The position numbers were made by a program, and so were the translations under genes. The notes beneath the pieces are model-generated. The model had not been told where the DNA came from. It made no database searches and saw only the letters and a program-made list of their open reading frames with translations. This document shows, one piece after another, positions 43,218-51,880 of a stretch of 64,000 nt of DNA. The DNA lies in contig JAILAD010000088.1 of assembly GCA_024681795.1 (NCBI GenBank), positions 33,852-97,851 on the forward strand. The letters run 5' to 3'. The first letter of the stretch is position 1; every line of letters starts with the position of its first letter. The DNA is from Lachnospiraceae bacterium. GTDB lineage: Bacteria > Bacillota > Clostridia > Lachnospirales > Lachnospiraceae.

Positions 43218-44945
43218 TTATTCGGACTGTGCAGCTTCCGTAGACAGGCGAACCTGCTGTCCTCCCGATAACGGCTTGGTGGAGTTGGTAATTACATATA
43301 CTCCGTACGGATCGATATCCGCTTCAATTGCGGAACGGGTATCGTCTTTTGCATAAATCTTTGTAACATATACTTTCTTGGCAACATAACGTTTTCCGAA
43401 AGGCACCGCTTTTTCCTGAAGAACAAGAATGAAATCACCCTTCTTGTCCTTATCGAGAGCACTGTTCGGAACGGTATAATCGTAGGATGCGCTTGCATCA
43501 CCTACGGAAACGTTCAGTGTTCTTCCGACTTCGAGATCCGGACCTGCAACATCAAATACGAGATTCTTTTTGTTCTGCGGGTCTGTCTTGTCGGGATTGA
43601 TAGCAACAAGATTTACAATGGTATCATCGGAATATCCGTAATCATCAATATGAACAACGTCTCCGACCTTAACGGTTCTGGCCTGCTTATTGTCAACAGA
43701 GAAGCTGATACGATATCCTTTTCCGTCCACGCGGAGTACTGCTACGGGGTTCTCCGGATCGGTCTTTTCGCCGGATTTCTTGTTCATGGTAATCACCTTA
43801 CCGTTAACGGGTGAGGTGATTGTACTTCCGAGCGCTTCTTTTTCGAGTTTGGCAACCTTTTCCTTTGCCTGGAGGAGTTTATTGTAATTGTCGATTGCAT
43901 CAATTTTGGTTGACATGGAATCGACATATTTTTTCTTCTTTTCTTCCACTTCCGCTTTTGCCTGCGTTGTTAAGGACTTCGCTGCGGTTTCTGCGTCAAT
44001 CTGTGCCTGAATTTCATTGATTTTCTTCGTGGTATCGGCATCTTTCGTACCGGAGATTGTTGCCTGCAGGGCAGAATTGCTCTTGGCTTCGGCTAACTGG
44101 TTTAATCTGGCCTGTGCATCATCGGCTTCTTTTTTCACATCGGGAAGTTTTTTCTCGTCCTCCGCAAGTTTCTGTTTATCCTCTTTGGTAGGATTCTCTT
44201 TGTTCTTTAACTCCTCTATTTCCTTTACAAGATTGGTATAAGCATCAATTTTATCATTAAGTCCGGGAGACTCTTTTTCATAGGTACTTGAATCAATTGC
44301 ACTCTGAATGGTCCATGCCGCGGCATCGCCCGCCTTGGTTTTATCCAGTCTGCTCTTTTCAAGTGTCAGAACCTGAATATTGGATTCACGCAAATCAAGT
44401 TCCGCCTGGAACTGTTCAATCTGTCTGTCATATGCGGCAATATTATTCTGAATCTCAATCAGATTCACACTGGCACCGGCCTGCACCTGAAGCACCTGTT
44501 CCGCGCTTAACCCGTTTGTGATAATTGCTTTCTGATAAGCGGTTTCCGCGTCTCTGACGGCTGCACGAGCGGAATCCAGTTCGGATGACTCCTCGCCTTC
44601 CAGTTCATAAAGGATGTCTCCGATTTTTACATCATCACCTTCCTTTGCATGAACCGCTTTAATCGTTCTGGTTTCTTTTACCGTCAGATTATAGGGGTCC
44701 ACCGTTTCGATTACACCCTGTCCGCGAACCTGCGTCTTAATCGTTCCGCTGCTCACCATTTCCGTGGATACCTGAGGCAGGGAATAATTCATGATGGTGT
44801 TTGAGAAGAAAGTCAGAACCAGCATGATGGAAAGGAAGATTATTGCTATATTTTTAATAATCTCTCTCTTTCTGGCGCCTTTTTCTTCTTCTCTTTCTTC
44901 GGCTTTCTGTTTTTCCTGATCTAATTTGCTGATTTCTTCGCTCAT
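43218..44945 (-). CDS. HlyD-like membrane fusion protein
   Basis: Protein of 575 residues with one membrane segment (about 30-50) and an extracellular adaptor. Lipoyl-like halves flank a long coiled coil: RTIKAVHAKEGDDVKIGDILYELEGEE before, and LGSTITSPVNGKVITMNKKSGE after, with Lys/Glu/Ala-rich helices at about 140-360. A beta-barrel region (VKVGDVVHIDDYGY) and a membrane-proximal region complete the RND/MacA adaptor layout. Adaptors normally join exporters to the outside; here the neighbours are importer-type permeases. Start ATG 44945 has GGAGG 6 nt upstream, inside the longer ORF. Confidence 0.88.
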   Translation of the reverse strand: MSEEISKLDQEKQKAEEREEEKGARKREIIKNIAIIFLSIMLVLTFFSNTIMNYSLPQVSTEMVSSGTIKTQVRGQGVIETVDPYNLTVKETRTIKAVHAKEGDDVKIGDILYELEGEESSELDSARAAVRDAETAYQKAIITNGLSAEQVLQVQAGASVNLIEIQNNIAAYDRQIEQFQAELDLRESNIQVLTLEKSRLDKTKAGDAAAWTIQSAIDSSTYEKESPGLNDKIDAYTNLVKEIEELKNKENPTKEDKQKLAEDEKKLPDVKKEADDAQARLNQLAEAKSNSALQATISGTKDADTTKKINEIQAQIDAETAAKSLTTQAKAEVEEKKKKYVDSMSTKIDAIDNYNKLLQAKEKVAKLEKEALGSTITSPVNGKVITMNKKSGEKTDPENPVAVLRVDGKGYRISFSVDNKQARTVKVGDVVHIDDYGYSDDTIVNLVAINPDKTDPQNKKNLVFDVAGPDLEVGRTLNVSVGDASASYDYTVPNSALDKDKKGDFILVLQEKAVPFGKRYVAKKVYVTKIYAKDDTRSAIEADIDPYGVYVITNSTKPLSGGQQVRLSTEAAQSE

Positions 44946-44974
44946 GTTAACCTCCATTAACGAAATAACTGTTT

Positions 44975-45901
44975 CTATCCCTTAACACCGCCCTGTGTGG
45001 TAATACCTTCTACCAGGTAATCCTCACCATACAGGAAAAGTAAAATACACGGAATCATATATATTACCGCAACCGCAAATGCCAGTCCGATTTCACCGGC
45101 ATTGATTTTTGAAAGGAATACACTTAACGGCTGCAGTTTGTCATCCTTCAAAAGAATGAGCGGCTGCTCTACCATGTTCCAGTAATCGATGAAAATCAAA
45201 ATACCTACCGAAAATGCGGAACCCTTACAAAGCGGCATACAAATCTGTCCGAACATTCTCCATTCACTTGCACCGTCCACTCTCGCCGCTTCATATAATG
45301 CCTTCGGAATACGCTTCATGTGTTTGGTCAGAAGGTATACCGCAAACGGTGAAGAAATACCGGGTAACCAGATTGCCCATCTTGTATTTAAGATGTGAAG
45401 CCAGTCGGAAACCAGATAGTTCGGAACCAGCGTTACCTGATACGGCATCAGACAGATAATGATGTATATGAAGAACAGTACATCCTTCCATTTGCCCTCC
45501 AGTCTTGCAAACGCATAACTTGCGCCCATTGCGAGAAGAATCTGGAATAATGCAATCGGTACGGCATAAAATACGGAGTTCCAGAACTTGAACAAATAGT
45601 CCGGGCTCTTGAAAAGTACCGTTACATACTGTTCCCCCGTAACCATTTCCGGTATCAGCTTTAAGTCAACTTTCTTACCGATATAGACCTTACCGCCGGA
45701 CTGCGTCGTTGCAAAAATCTGTCCGTAGTTTGCCGCGATTTCCGATTTTGACATAAAGGAGTTCGTGAATGTCAGAATCGTAGGCAGCAGGAAGAAAATT
45801 GCAACAATAAATGATACGATTACAATAATCGTTTTCTTTATGATAATAGGAGCCCTGTTTTTCCGAACCGGGCCGTCTCTGAATTTCGATAACCTGCTCA
45901 T
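44975..45901 (-). CDS. Carbohydrate ABC transporter permease, MalG type
   Basis: Integral membrane permease of 308 residues with six predicted helices. The EAA loop that docks the ATPase is EAARVDGASEWRMFGQICMP near residue 205. After helix 1 there is an extracellular segment of about 60 residues (SEIAANYGQIFATTQSGGKV ... VLFKSPDYLFKFWN), longer than in MalG. Its start overlaps the MalF-like gene by 4 bp (ATGA), so the two permeases are translationally coupled and should form a heterodimer. No ATPase or substrate-binding protein gene is in the window, so the substrate is unknown. Confidence 0.9.
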   Translation of the reverse strand: MSRLSKFRDGPVRKNRAPIIIKKTIIVIVSFIVAIFFLLPTILTFTNSFMSKSEIAANYGQIFATTQSGGKVYIGKKVDLKLIPEMVTGEQYVTVLFKSPDYLFKFWNSVFYAVPIALFQILLAMGASYAFARLEGKWKDVLFFIYIIICLMPYQVTLVPNYLVSDWLHILNTRWAIWLPGISSPFAVYLLTKHMKRIPKALYEAARVDGASEWRMFGQICMPLCKGSAFSVGILIFIDYWNMVEQPLILLKDDKLQPLSVFLSKINAGEIGLAFAVAVIYMIPCILLFLYGEDYLVEGITTQGGVKG

Positions 45902-47040
45902 TCTTCCATATCCCGTCCGAATCTATTTTCCGCAATATACAGCCCCAGAATAATCAGTGTCATTACGATGGACATCAGAATCGCCGCAGAGGACAGTTTC
46001 TGATAATCCATACTGTCAAACATGTTATTCATATAATGCTGCAGGATATACATGGTGTGGAACGGGTAAGATCCCGTCAGCAGGTATACCTCGCGGAATG
46101 TTTTAAAGGAGTTAATCAGTGAAATAATGGTAACAAACAAAAGCGTGGGAGAAAGATAATGGATTTTGATTTTCCAGAAAATCGTCCACGCGGAGTTTGT
46201 ATCCAGATATGCTACTTCCAGGGCATCCTTCGGAATGTTTCCGAGCGCACCGAGGAACAGAATCATATTGTATCCAAGGTTTTTCCACAGGAACAATACC
46301 AAAACCACGACAGGTCCCCAGTTTGACTTCATCCAGTCAATTTTCTGAAGCCCGAAGAACTGCAGCATCTCACTTGCAACACCGTTGAAATCAAAAAGCA
46401 CCTGGAATACCAGAACAACCGAAGCCACAGGAACAACCATGGGACTTAAGTAGGAGGTTCTGAATTCACTGGCAAAAGGAATTTTATGATCCAGCATGAT
46501 TGCAAGAAGCAATGCAATAACCAGTGCCGACGGCACTGCAATAATGGAAAACCGTAACGTATTCAGGGAAGCTTCCCGGAAGGATGCATTCTTAAATACG
46601 CTTATGATATTCTGAAACCCTACAAAATTCTTGGTGATCGGGTTGTCCACAAAAGCATAGAAAATTACCACGGCAAAAGGAGCGAGGTAAAATAACAATA
46701 CCCCTGCAAGTGACGGAATCAGAAAAGGAAGCACACGCAGATTGTTTTTAAAACGACGCTTGTAGTACGATTTCAGCTGCGCCTTACTCGGTTTCGGAGG
46801 TTTGGGCGGCTTTTCCTTCTTTTTCCTTTTCTTCTTTCCTTTTTCTTCGGTTATTTCTTCGGGAGTCTCCTGATTTGCAGGTTCCTTTTCGGATTTAAAG
46901 CTTGCCAAAGCAGCGGCTGCGGTCAGGTTTTGATTCCCGCCGGCTGATTCCTCCGTGCCCGTATTCTCTGCAATCTCTACGGAACTGCTTTCGCTATGAA
47001 CTTCCTGAAGGTTAATCTCCCTTGCTTTCTTCTTTCCCAC
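45898..47040 (-). CDS. Sugar ABC transporter permease, MalF type, with long charged N-terminus
   Basis: Permease of 380 residues with six helices after an unusual cytoplasmic extension of about 105 residues, first acidic, then Lys/Pro-rich (GKKKRKKKEKPPKPPKPSKA). The EAA loop is EVAYLDTNSAWTIFWKIKI near residue 285. The start is GTG at 47040 with a weak AGG site, 4 nt after the upstream stop, suggesting coupling. With the MalG-like partner it forms a type I importer-like channel. The extension is absent from ordinary MalF/UgpA proteins and could bind a partner or the membrane. Confidence 0.9.
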   Translation of the reverse strand: MGKKKAREINLQEVHSESSSVEIAENTGTEESAGGNQNLTAAAALASFKSEKEPANQETPEEITEEKGKKKRKKKEKPPKPPKPSKAQLKSYYKRRFKNNLRVLPFLIPSLAGVLLFYLAPFAVVIFYAFVDNPITKNFVGFQNIISVFKNASFREASLNTLRFSIIAVPSALVIALLLAIMLDHKIPFASEFRTSYLSPMVVPVASVVLVFQVLFDFNGVASEMLQFFGLQKIDWMKSNWGPVVVLVLFLWKNLGYNMILFLGALGNIPKDALEVAYLDTNSAWTIFWKIKIHYLSPTLLFVTIISLINSFKTFREVYLLTGSYPFHTMYILQHYMNNMFDSMDYQKLSSAAILMSIVMTLIILGLYIAENRFGRDMEE

Positions 47041-47044
47041 GAAC

Positions 47045-47884
47045 CTAATTTTCCTTCTTTACAGCTTCTTTCTTTTCTTCCGTATCTGTTTTTTCCGGTT
47101 CTTTCTTTTTTTCCGGTTCTTTCTTTTTTTCCGGTTCTTTCTTTTCTTCCGGTTCTTTCTTTTCTTCCGCTTTCTTTATTTCTTTCTTATTCTCAAGCGT
47201 GTCATATACCTTAATTCTGAAACCTTCCTCTTCTTTTTCCTCCGCTTCCGCATTCTTTCCGTCTTCCCCGGCCGTTTTTTTTCTTTCGGCTTCAAGACGT
47301 GCCTTTTCTTCGGCTTCCTTCTGCTTCCGCTCGGAAATTTCGAGATCACGCTGCTTATGAACCGTCATTTGCTTATTTGTTACAAGAACATCCAGTTCCT
47401 GCTGCTTTGCCTCATAGACTTCCTTCAGTTTCCGAAGCTCATCGCTGACCTTCCTGTAATCGGAATTGAGTTCATCTTCTTTGGCGTAATAGTTCTCGAT
47501 ATTCAGTTCCTTTGCTTTTCTCTTTCCTTCTTCCGTCTGCACCACCTGATAATAGTACTTCCGGTAACTGATGAAGAAAAGAATAATGAAAACCACTGCT
47601 ACCATAGGCGCACAGGACGCAATTGCAAGTGCAGCCGCAAAATGGACAAAATGAAACTCAAAACCGACAATCAAATCCGCCGCAAACACAAACAGGCTGA
47701 ATCCGGCAATGACCAGATACATAATCGGCGGACCGCCCTCCGTATGGTTTTTCAGGGAATGTTCCTGCTTCGCTTTCCGAAGGAGGAACGCTTCATCCTC
47801 GAGAATATGTATTCTTTCCTTCAGACGAAAAACCTCATCAAACAGTTTTTTCTCTTCGTCCGAATATTCAATGGTAATGTCCAT
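47045..47884 (-). CDS. Two-helix membrane protein with coiled coil and KKEPEK tail
   Basis: Protein of 279 residues, no named family. A short N-terminal coiled coil (DEEKKLFDEVFRLKERIHILE), two membrane helices at about 55-78 and 82-107, then a cytoplasmic coiled coil of about 100 residues and a Lys/Glu/Pro tail with repeats of KKEPEK. It is the first gene of the operon with the two permeases, the HlyD-like adaptor and the MacB-like protein, separated from the MalF gene by 4 nt. A scaffold for the transport complex is a reasonable guess only. Confidence 0.75.
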   Translation of the reverse strand: MDITIEYSDEEKKLFDEVFRLKERIHILEDEAFLLRKAKQEHSLKNHTEGGPPIMYLVIAGFSLFVFAADLIVGFEFHFVHFAAALAIASCAPMVAVVFIILFFISYRKYYYQVVQTEEGKRKAKELNIENYYAKEDELNSDYRKVSDELRKLKEVYEAKQQELDVLVTNKQMTVHKQRDLEISERKQKEAEEKARLEAERKKTAGEDGKNAEAEEKEEEGFRIKVYDTLENKKEIKKAEEKKEPEEKKEPEKKKEPEKKKEPEKTDTEEKKEAVKKEN

Positions 47885-47930
47885 ATCGGATTCCTTAAGT
47901 CAAATATCTGCGTTCGGTTCAGGCAAAGAA

Positions 47931-49403
47931 CTAATCGAGTCTTTTCTTCAACTCATCCACCACGATGGTCAGCGCCTTGATTCTTGCGTATTTCTTGTCG
48001 ACACTTTCCAGAACATGCCACGGTGCGTAGACAGTGCTTGTCTTTTGAATCATCTCGTCAACGGCGTCTTCATAGAGGTCCCATTTTTCACGGTTTCTCC
48101 AATCCTCATCGGTAATCTTCCACTGCTTTTCCGGTGTATTCTGACGGTCCGTAAAACGAGCAAGCTGAGTATCTTTGTCAATCTGCACCCAGAATTTGAT
48201 GATGATGGCTCCCCAGTCGCTTAATTCTTTTTCAAACTCGTTAATTTCGTTATAAGCTCTCTTCCAGTCATTCTCGGAACAGAATCCTTCCAGACGTTCC
48301 ACCATGACCCTTCCGTACCAGGTTCGGTCAAAAATCGCGATATGCCCGGTTCTCGGCATTTTTGTCCAGAATCTCCAGAGGAAATGTCTGGCTTTTTCAT
48401 GCGGTTCGGGACTTGCAATCGGATGTACCTCGAAGCCTCTCGGATCCAGGCTTTCCGTAATACGCTTGATATTTCCGCCTTTTCCGGCTGCATCCCAGCC
48501 TTCATATGCAATGATTACCGGAATTTTTTTACGATAGAGTCTGTTATGAAGATCTCTTAATTCCGCCTGAAGGCTTTCCAGTTTCTCCTTATATTCTTCG
48601 TCCGTCAGTTCCTTGCCTTCCAAAGGAATATCCGCAAGTTTCTCACTCTTTGCAAGCGGGAAGACATTCTGCGGAACCGGCACCGAAAGCGATGCGTTCT
48701 GCAATGCCGTCTCAATGGACTGGTTCATCGTTTCGAGAATCTGTAATTCCGCCCATTTCTTTGACTTTGCATCAACGATATACCAAGGTGCGGAGGGAAG
48801 ATAGGAATCTTCAAAATACTTTTCAAATACTTCCGCACATTTGTCATAGTGCTTATTCTGCCAAAGGTCGTATTTTCCCACTCTCCAGTCGGTATCTCTG
48901 GAATCCTGCAGCACTTTCAAACGTTCCTTCTGTTCCTTTTCGGAAATCTGAAGGAAAAATTTCAAAACCAGATACCCGTTGTCGGTAAGGGATCTTTCAA
49001 AACGGCGAATGCTCTCAATCCGATTCTTGTATGTCTTCTCATCCAGAGAACCTTCCAGTACACCGCGGGTAACCTCGTCCATCCATCCCGAATCCAGGAA
49101 ACGGAATTTTCCCGCTTCCGGAATTTTCTCAAAATAACGATAAAGGAAAGGATATCTCTTTTCTTCCTCGGTCGGAAGTTTCAGTGTAGCGACCTTGAAA
49201 AAACGCGGGTCGATATTGTGAATGACTTCACCGATTAACGTTCCTTTTCCTGCGCTTCCCCAGCCTTCAAACAATACCAGCACCGGAAGCTTGTGCTCCT
49301 TGATTTTCATCTGCAGGGCACCGAGTTTTTCCTGCTCTTTCTTAAGGCGGGCCTTAATTTCGTCTTTTTCCGGTTTCGTTAAAAAATCGATATTGTTCAG
49401 CAT
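47931..49403 (-). CDS. Polyphosphate kinase 2 family, two-domain polyphosphate:AMP phosphotransferase
   Basis: Protein of 490 residues with two PPK2 domains in tandem. The first has EGWGSAGKGTLIGEV near residue 49 and a degenerate Walker B (FLDSGWMDEV); the second has EGWDAAGKGGNIKRI near residue 302 and a standard IFDRTWYGRVMVERLEGF. In the PAP-type class II enzymes this layout phosphorylates AMP to ADP using polyphosphate, and the intact second domain supports catalysis there. It supplies ADP from stored polyphosphate. Located upstream of the permease operon by about 46 nt, possibly on the same transcript. Confidence 0.93.
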   Translation of the reverse strand: MLNNIDFLTKPEKDEIKARLKKEQEKLGALQMKIKEHKLPVLVLFEGWGSAGKGTLIGEVIHNIDPRFFKVATLKLPTEEEKRYPFLYRYFEKIPEAGKFRFLDSGWMDEVTRGVLEGSLDEKTYKNRIESIRRFERSLTDNGYLVLKFFLQISEKEQKERLKVLQDSRDTDWRVGKYDLWQNKHYDKCAEVFEKYFEDSYLPSAPWYIVDAKSKKWAELQILETMNQSIETALQNASLSVPVPQNVFPLAKSEKLADIPLEGKELTDEEYKEKLESLQAELRDLHNRLYRKKIPVIIAYEGWDAAGKGGNIKRITESLDPRGFEVHPIASPEPHEKARHFLWRFWTKMPRTGHIAIFDRTWYGRVMVERLEGFCSENDWKRAYNEINEFEKELSDWGAIIIKFWVQIDKDTQLARFTDRQNTPEKQWKITDEDWRNREKWDLYEDAVDEMIQKTSTVYAPWHVLESVDKKYARIKALTIVVDELKKRLD

Positions 49404-49555
49404 AACATTGTACCCCCATACAATATTCGTTCATCTGACAAATCAACGACATTTATTGCAATAAAAATCAATACATACAACATATTGTACCCCAAAGAAG
49501 GGGTATTATCAAGCCATATCACCCATTTTCGAAAAAAACATGAGACTGATGAATT

Positions 49556-50227
49556 CTATTCTTCCGCCCCGGCGCCGTCTCCGTTTTCAGCCTTCATCTT
49601 TGCTTTTTTCTTTTCCGAAAATTTCTCTGCAAGGAAGTCATACAGTTTTGTTCCGATGACAGTTGCAACCGCTGCAAAAATCAGCGCCAATACCGCACTG
49701 ACAAAAACATCCGTCGGATAATGTATTCCGACATAAATTCTCGAAAAGCCGATGAGTGCGGCAAGAGGAATCGCCCATACCGTAATCAGTTTTTGCTTTT
49801 TTGTACTTGCCAGAAACAAGGCCACCGCAGATGCTACCGATGCAGATGTATGTCCGGACGGGAAACTGAAATCGTTGGCCCTTTTTACAATCAGTTCCAG
49901 ACCATCGATTACTTCATAAGGACGAATTCTGGCAAATGCATTTTTCAGAATCAAATTGCAGACAATTACCGAAAGAAGCAGGGAAATCGCACTGCAAAGC
50001 CCCATTTTTCTGGTTTTCGGAATGCAGAGTAAAACAACGGTTAAAATAATCCAGAAAACGCCGCCGTCTCCCAGCATGGTAACAAACTTCATAATCGGAG
50101 TCAGAATATCGTTTCTTACGACTTCCTGCACGTTTAAAAGAATTGACGCATCAAAGTTTAATATTTTCTGGTAAAAATCAGATGAGTAAAGCGCGGCTGT
50201 TCCTGCTGCCGCCATTAGATCCAACAT
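49556..50227 (-). CDS. PAP2-family membrane phosphatase
   Basis: Protein of 223 residues with about six membrane helices. The three phosphatase motifs are complete: KNAFARIRP (K95, R102), PSGHTS (H126) and SRIYVGIHYPTD (R163, H169, D173). Such enzymes dephosphorylate undecaprenyl diphosphate or other lipid phosphates outside the membrane; BcrC-like recycling of the wall carrier lipid is possible. The Lys-rich C-terminus is cytoplasmic. GAGGAG precedes the ATG. It lies 22 nt after the lipoprotein gene in the same direction. Confidence 0.93.
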   Translation of the reverse strand: MLDLMAAAGTAALYSSDFYQKILNFDASILLNVQEVVRNDILTPIMKFVTMLGDGGVFWIILTVVLLCIPKTRKMGLCSAISLLLSVIVCNLILKNAFARIRPYEVIDGLELIVKRANDFSFPSGHTSASVASAVALFLASTKKQKLITVWAIPLAALIGFSRIYVGIHYPTDVFVSAVLALIFAAVATVIGTKLYDFLAEKFSEKKKAKMKAENGDGAGAEE

Positions 50228-50249
50228 AATTTATCTCCTCATAAATATA

Positions 50250-51602
50250 TTAATATCCGAAATCCACGCGGAATGTTTTCCAAACGTTTGCTTCTGCATT
50301 CTTCGGATCATCCTCGGGTTTACAGTTTGAATACATCAGGTTGCAGCGGTCTTTGTCAAATACAAATCCGTAGAAAACCTCATCCCCGTACCAGTTATGG
50401 TATACACTGTATTCACATACACACAAAAAGTCCTGGCTGTATGTCAGATAAGGGAATGCATACGCATAAACCACACCGTCCTGATAACTCAAAAGAACAT
50501 ATGCAAAATGATACTCGCCGGGATTCGTCTGCTTTTTTGATGCAAGACGGATTAACATCTCATCCTGTCCGTCAAAATTCACATCCGTATAGCAGTACAC
50601 GTTCAGTTCATATTCAATGTCGGAATACCGGTCCATTACGCCTGCCTTTTTCAAATTATGGAACGGCATAAGTCCCGTTTCTCCGTCATAATACTGGTCC
50701 GAACCGACAACATATACCTCGGCATTATCGTAAAGAGCAGCCGTAATTGCCACGTCCGCATCATCTTCATCTCCGGATGCCGTCAGAACCGGAACATTCA
50801 GATACCACAGCAGAACGGAATCGTCCGTTACCGGAGCGCTCATGGGTGCTTCGGTTTCATCCCCGAGAATTTCGCTGATTGGCTTATAATCAACATCCGG
50901 TTTCCCGTTGATATCCTCTTCGTATATCGTTTTGCTGTTTACCTTTCCGTTTGCAAATCCCGAGTATTCTTCAACCCAGAGGTAACCCATATGTCCGCCG
51001 TAGGAAACCAGATTTCCGTTGGGAGCAACATAAAAAGTGCAATGTCCTGCAAAAATCTGATCCTTTCCGACCAGTTCCTCCACTTCCTCGGTATTGGGAT
51101 TATAGTCATAAATTAACAGCTGATAATCGGCCTCACAGGTTCCGGTTTTCACACAAAGTTCCGGAATATATTCGGAATAGCGGTCTTCGATGTCTGCAAG
51201 GAAATAGGACTCTATTTCCATGACATCCGGATCCGCACCACTTGCAGGAGTCAGTGTCTTCAGGAAGTCACGGTATGCCTTCTGCCACTCATTCGGATTA
51301 TGTTCATCAAAGTCAAACTGATATGCTATTTTTTTATTCTCTTTTTGGGAATCCTTTTCGGAATCTTTTTCCTTTTCGGAATCTTTTTCGGATTTTTCCT
51401 CTGAAGTCTTTCCGGAGGTGCCGGAAGGTTTCTCCCATCCACTCTCGGACAAAACTTCCGAGACAACCTCGGATGTTACGATTTCCGAGCTGAAATCTTC
51501 CGACAATTCAGGCGGTGTCAGTTTCATGGGAAGACTGCATCCGCACAAACAAACTGCGCCGAGTAAAGCCGGTACAATACCCATTTTCTTCCATTTTTTC
51601 AT
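50250..51602 (-). CDS. Lipoprotein of unknown function
   Basis: Protein of 450 residues. A signal peptide ends with lipobox LCGC near residue 22, followed by a Ser/Glu/Lys linker with repeats (KDSEKEKDSEKDSQKE). The folded part has VYCYTDVNFDGQDEMLIRL, an FG-GAP-like or calcium-loop-like DxNxDGxDE segment. No family is certain. It is probably membrane-anchored on the outside and stands between the Cys-rich mini-protein and the PAP2 phosphatase, all on the minus strand. Confidence 0.8.
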   Translation of the reverse strand: MKKWKKMGIVPALLGAVCLCGCSLPMKLTPPELSEDFSSEIVTSEVVSEVLSESGWEKPSGTSGKTSEEKSEKDSEKEKDSEKDSQKENKKIAYQFDFDEHNPNEWQKAYRDFLKTLTPASGADPDVMEIESYFLADIEDRYSEYIPELCVKTGTCEADYQLLIYDYNPNTEEVEELVGKDQIFAGHCTFYVAPNGNLVSYGGHMGYLWVEEYSGFANGKVNSKTIYEEDINGKPDVDYKPISEILGDETEAPMSAPVTDDSVLLWYLNVPVLTASGDEDDADVAITAALYDNAEVYVVGSDQYYDGETGLMPFHNLKKAGVMDRYSDIEYELNVYCYTDVNFDGQDEMLIRLASKKQTNPGEYHFAYVLLSYQDGVVYAYAFPYLTYSQDFLCVCEYSVYHNWYGDEVFYGFVFDKDRCNLMYSNCKPEDDPKNAEANVWKTFRVDFGY

Positions 51603-51688
51603 TTTCTCATCCTCTTTTCTGTCTGAAACGTGTTTTTTTGCCTGTTTTCAAATCTCCGTTTTAAAGTTTTAAAATTGTTTCCTTTGAT

Positions 51689-51880
51689 TTATTTCGGTTT
51701 ATATGCCCTGCAGATTAAATTTGTCACCCGAAAACTCTGCTTGCAGCTTTTTTTGCAGTTCATGCACTGCTCCAAAAAAGCCGTTTCCCCGTCTTCCGTC
51801 CGGAAAAACTCTTCCAAATCCGGTTCCTTCTCCAGCGATGCAGGTATAAAAGCAGGATTATTCTTTTTACTCTCACTCAT
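51689..51880 (-). CDS. Cys-rich mini-protein coupled to the lysozyme-like gene
   Basis: Protein of 63 residues, not assigned to a family. The C-terminal half carries four cysteines (CMNCKKSCKQ ... LIC) that could bind a metal or form disulfides; the N-terminal half is polar. The ATG at 51880 overlaps the end of the lysozyme-like gene by 8 bp (ATGAGTGA), so it is translated by coupling. It is too tightly packed to be accidental, but expression is unproved. A gap of 86 nt then leads to the lipoprotein gene. Confidence 0.65.
   Translation of the reverse strand: MSESKKNNPAFIPASLEKEPDLEEFFRTEDGETAFLEQCMNCKKSCKQSFRVTNLICRAYKPK

Noticed and set aside
49404-49508. Direct repeat GGGGTACAAT upstream of the PPK2 gene as a regulatory element
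   Set aside because: Only two short copies, one covering the ribosome binding site; could be chance.
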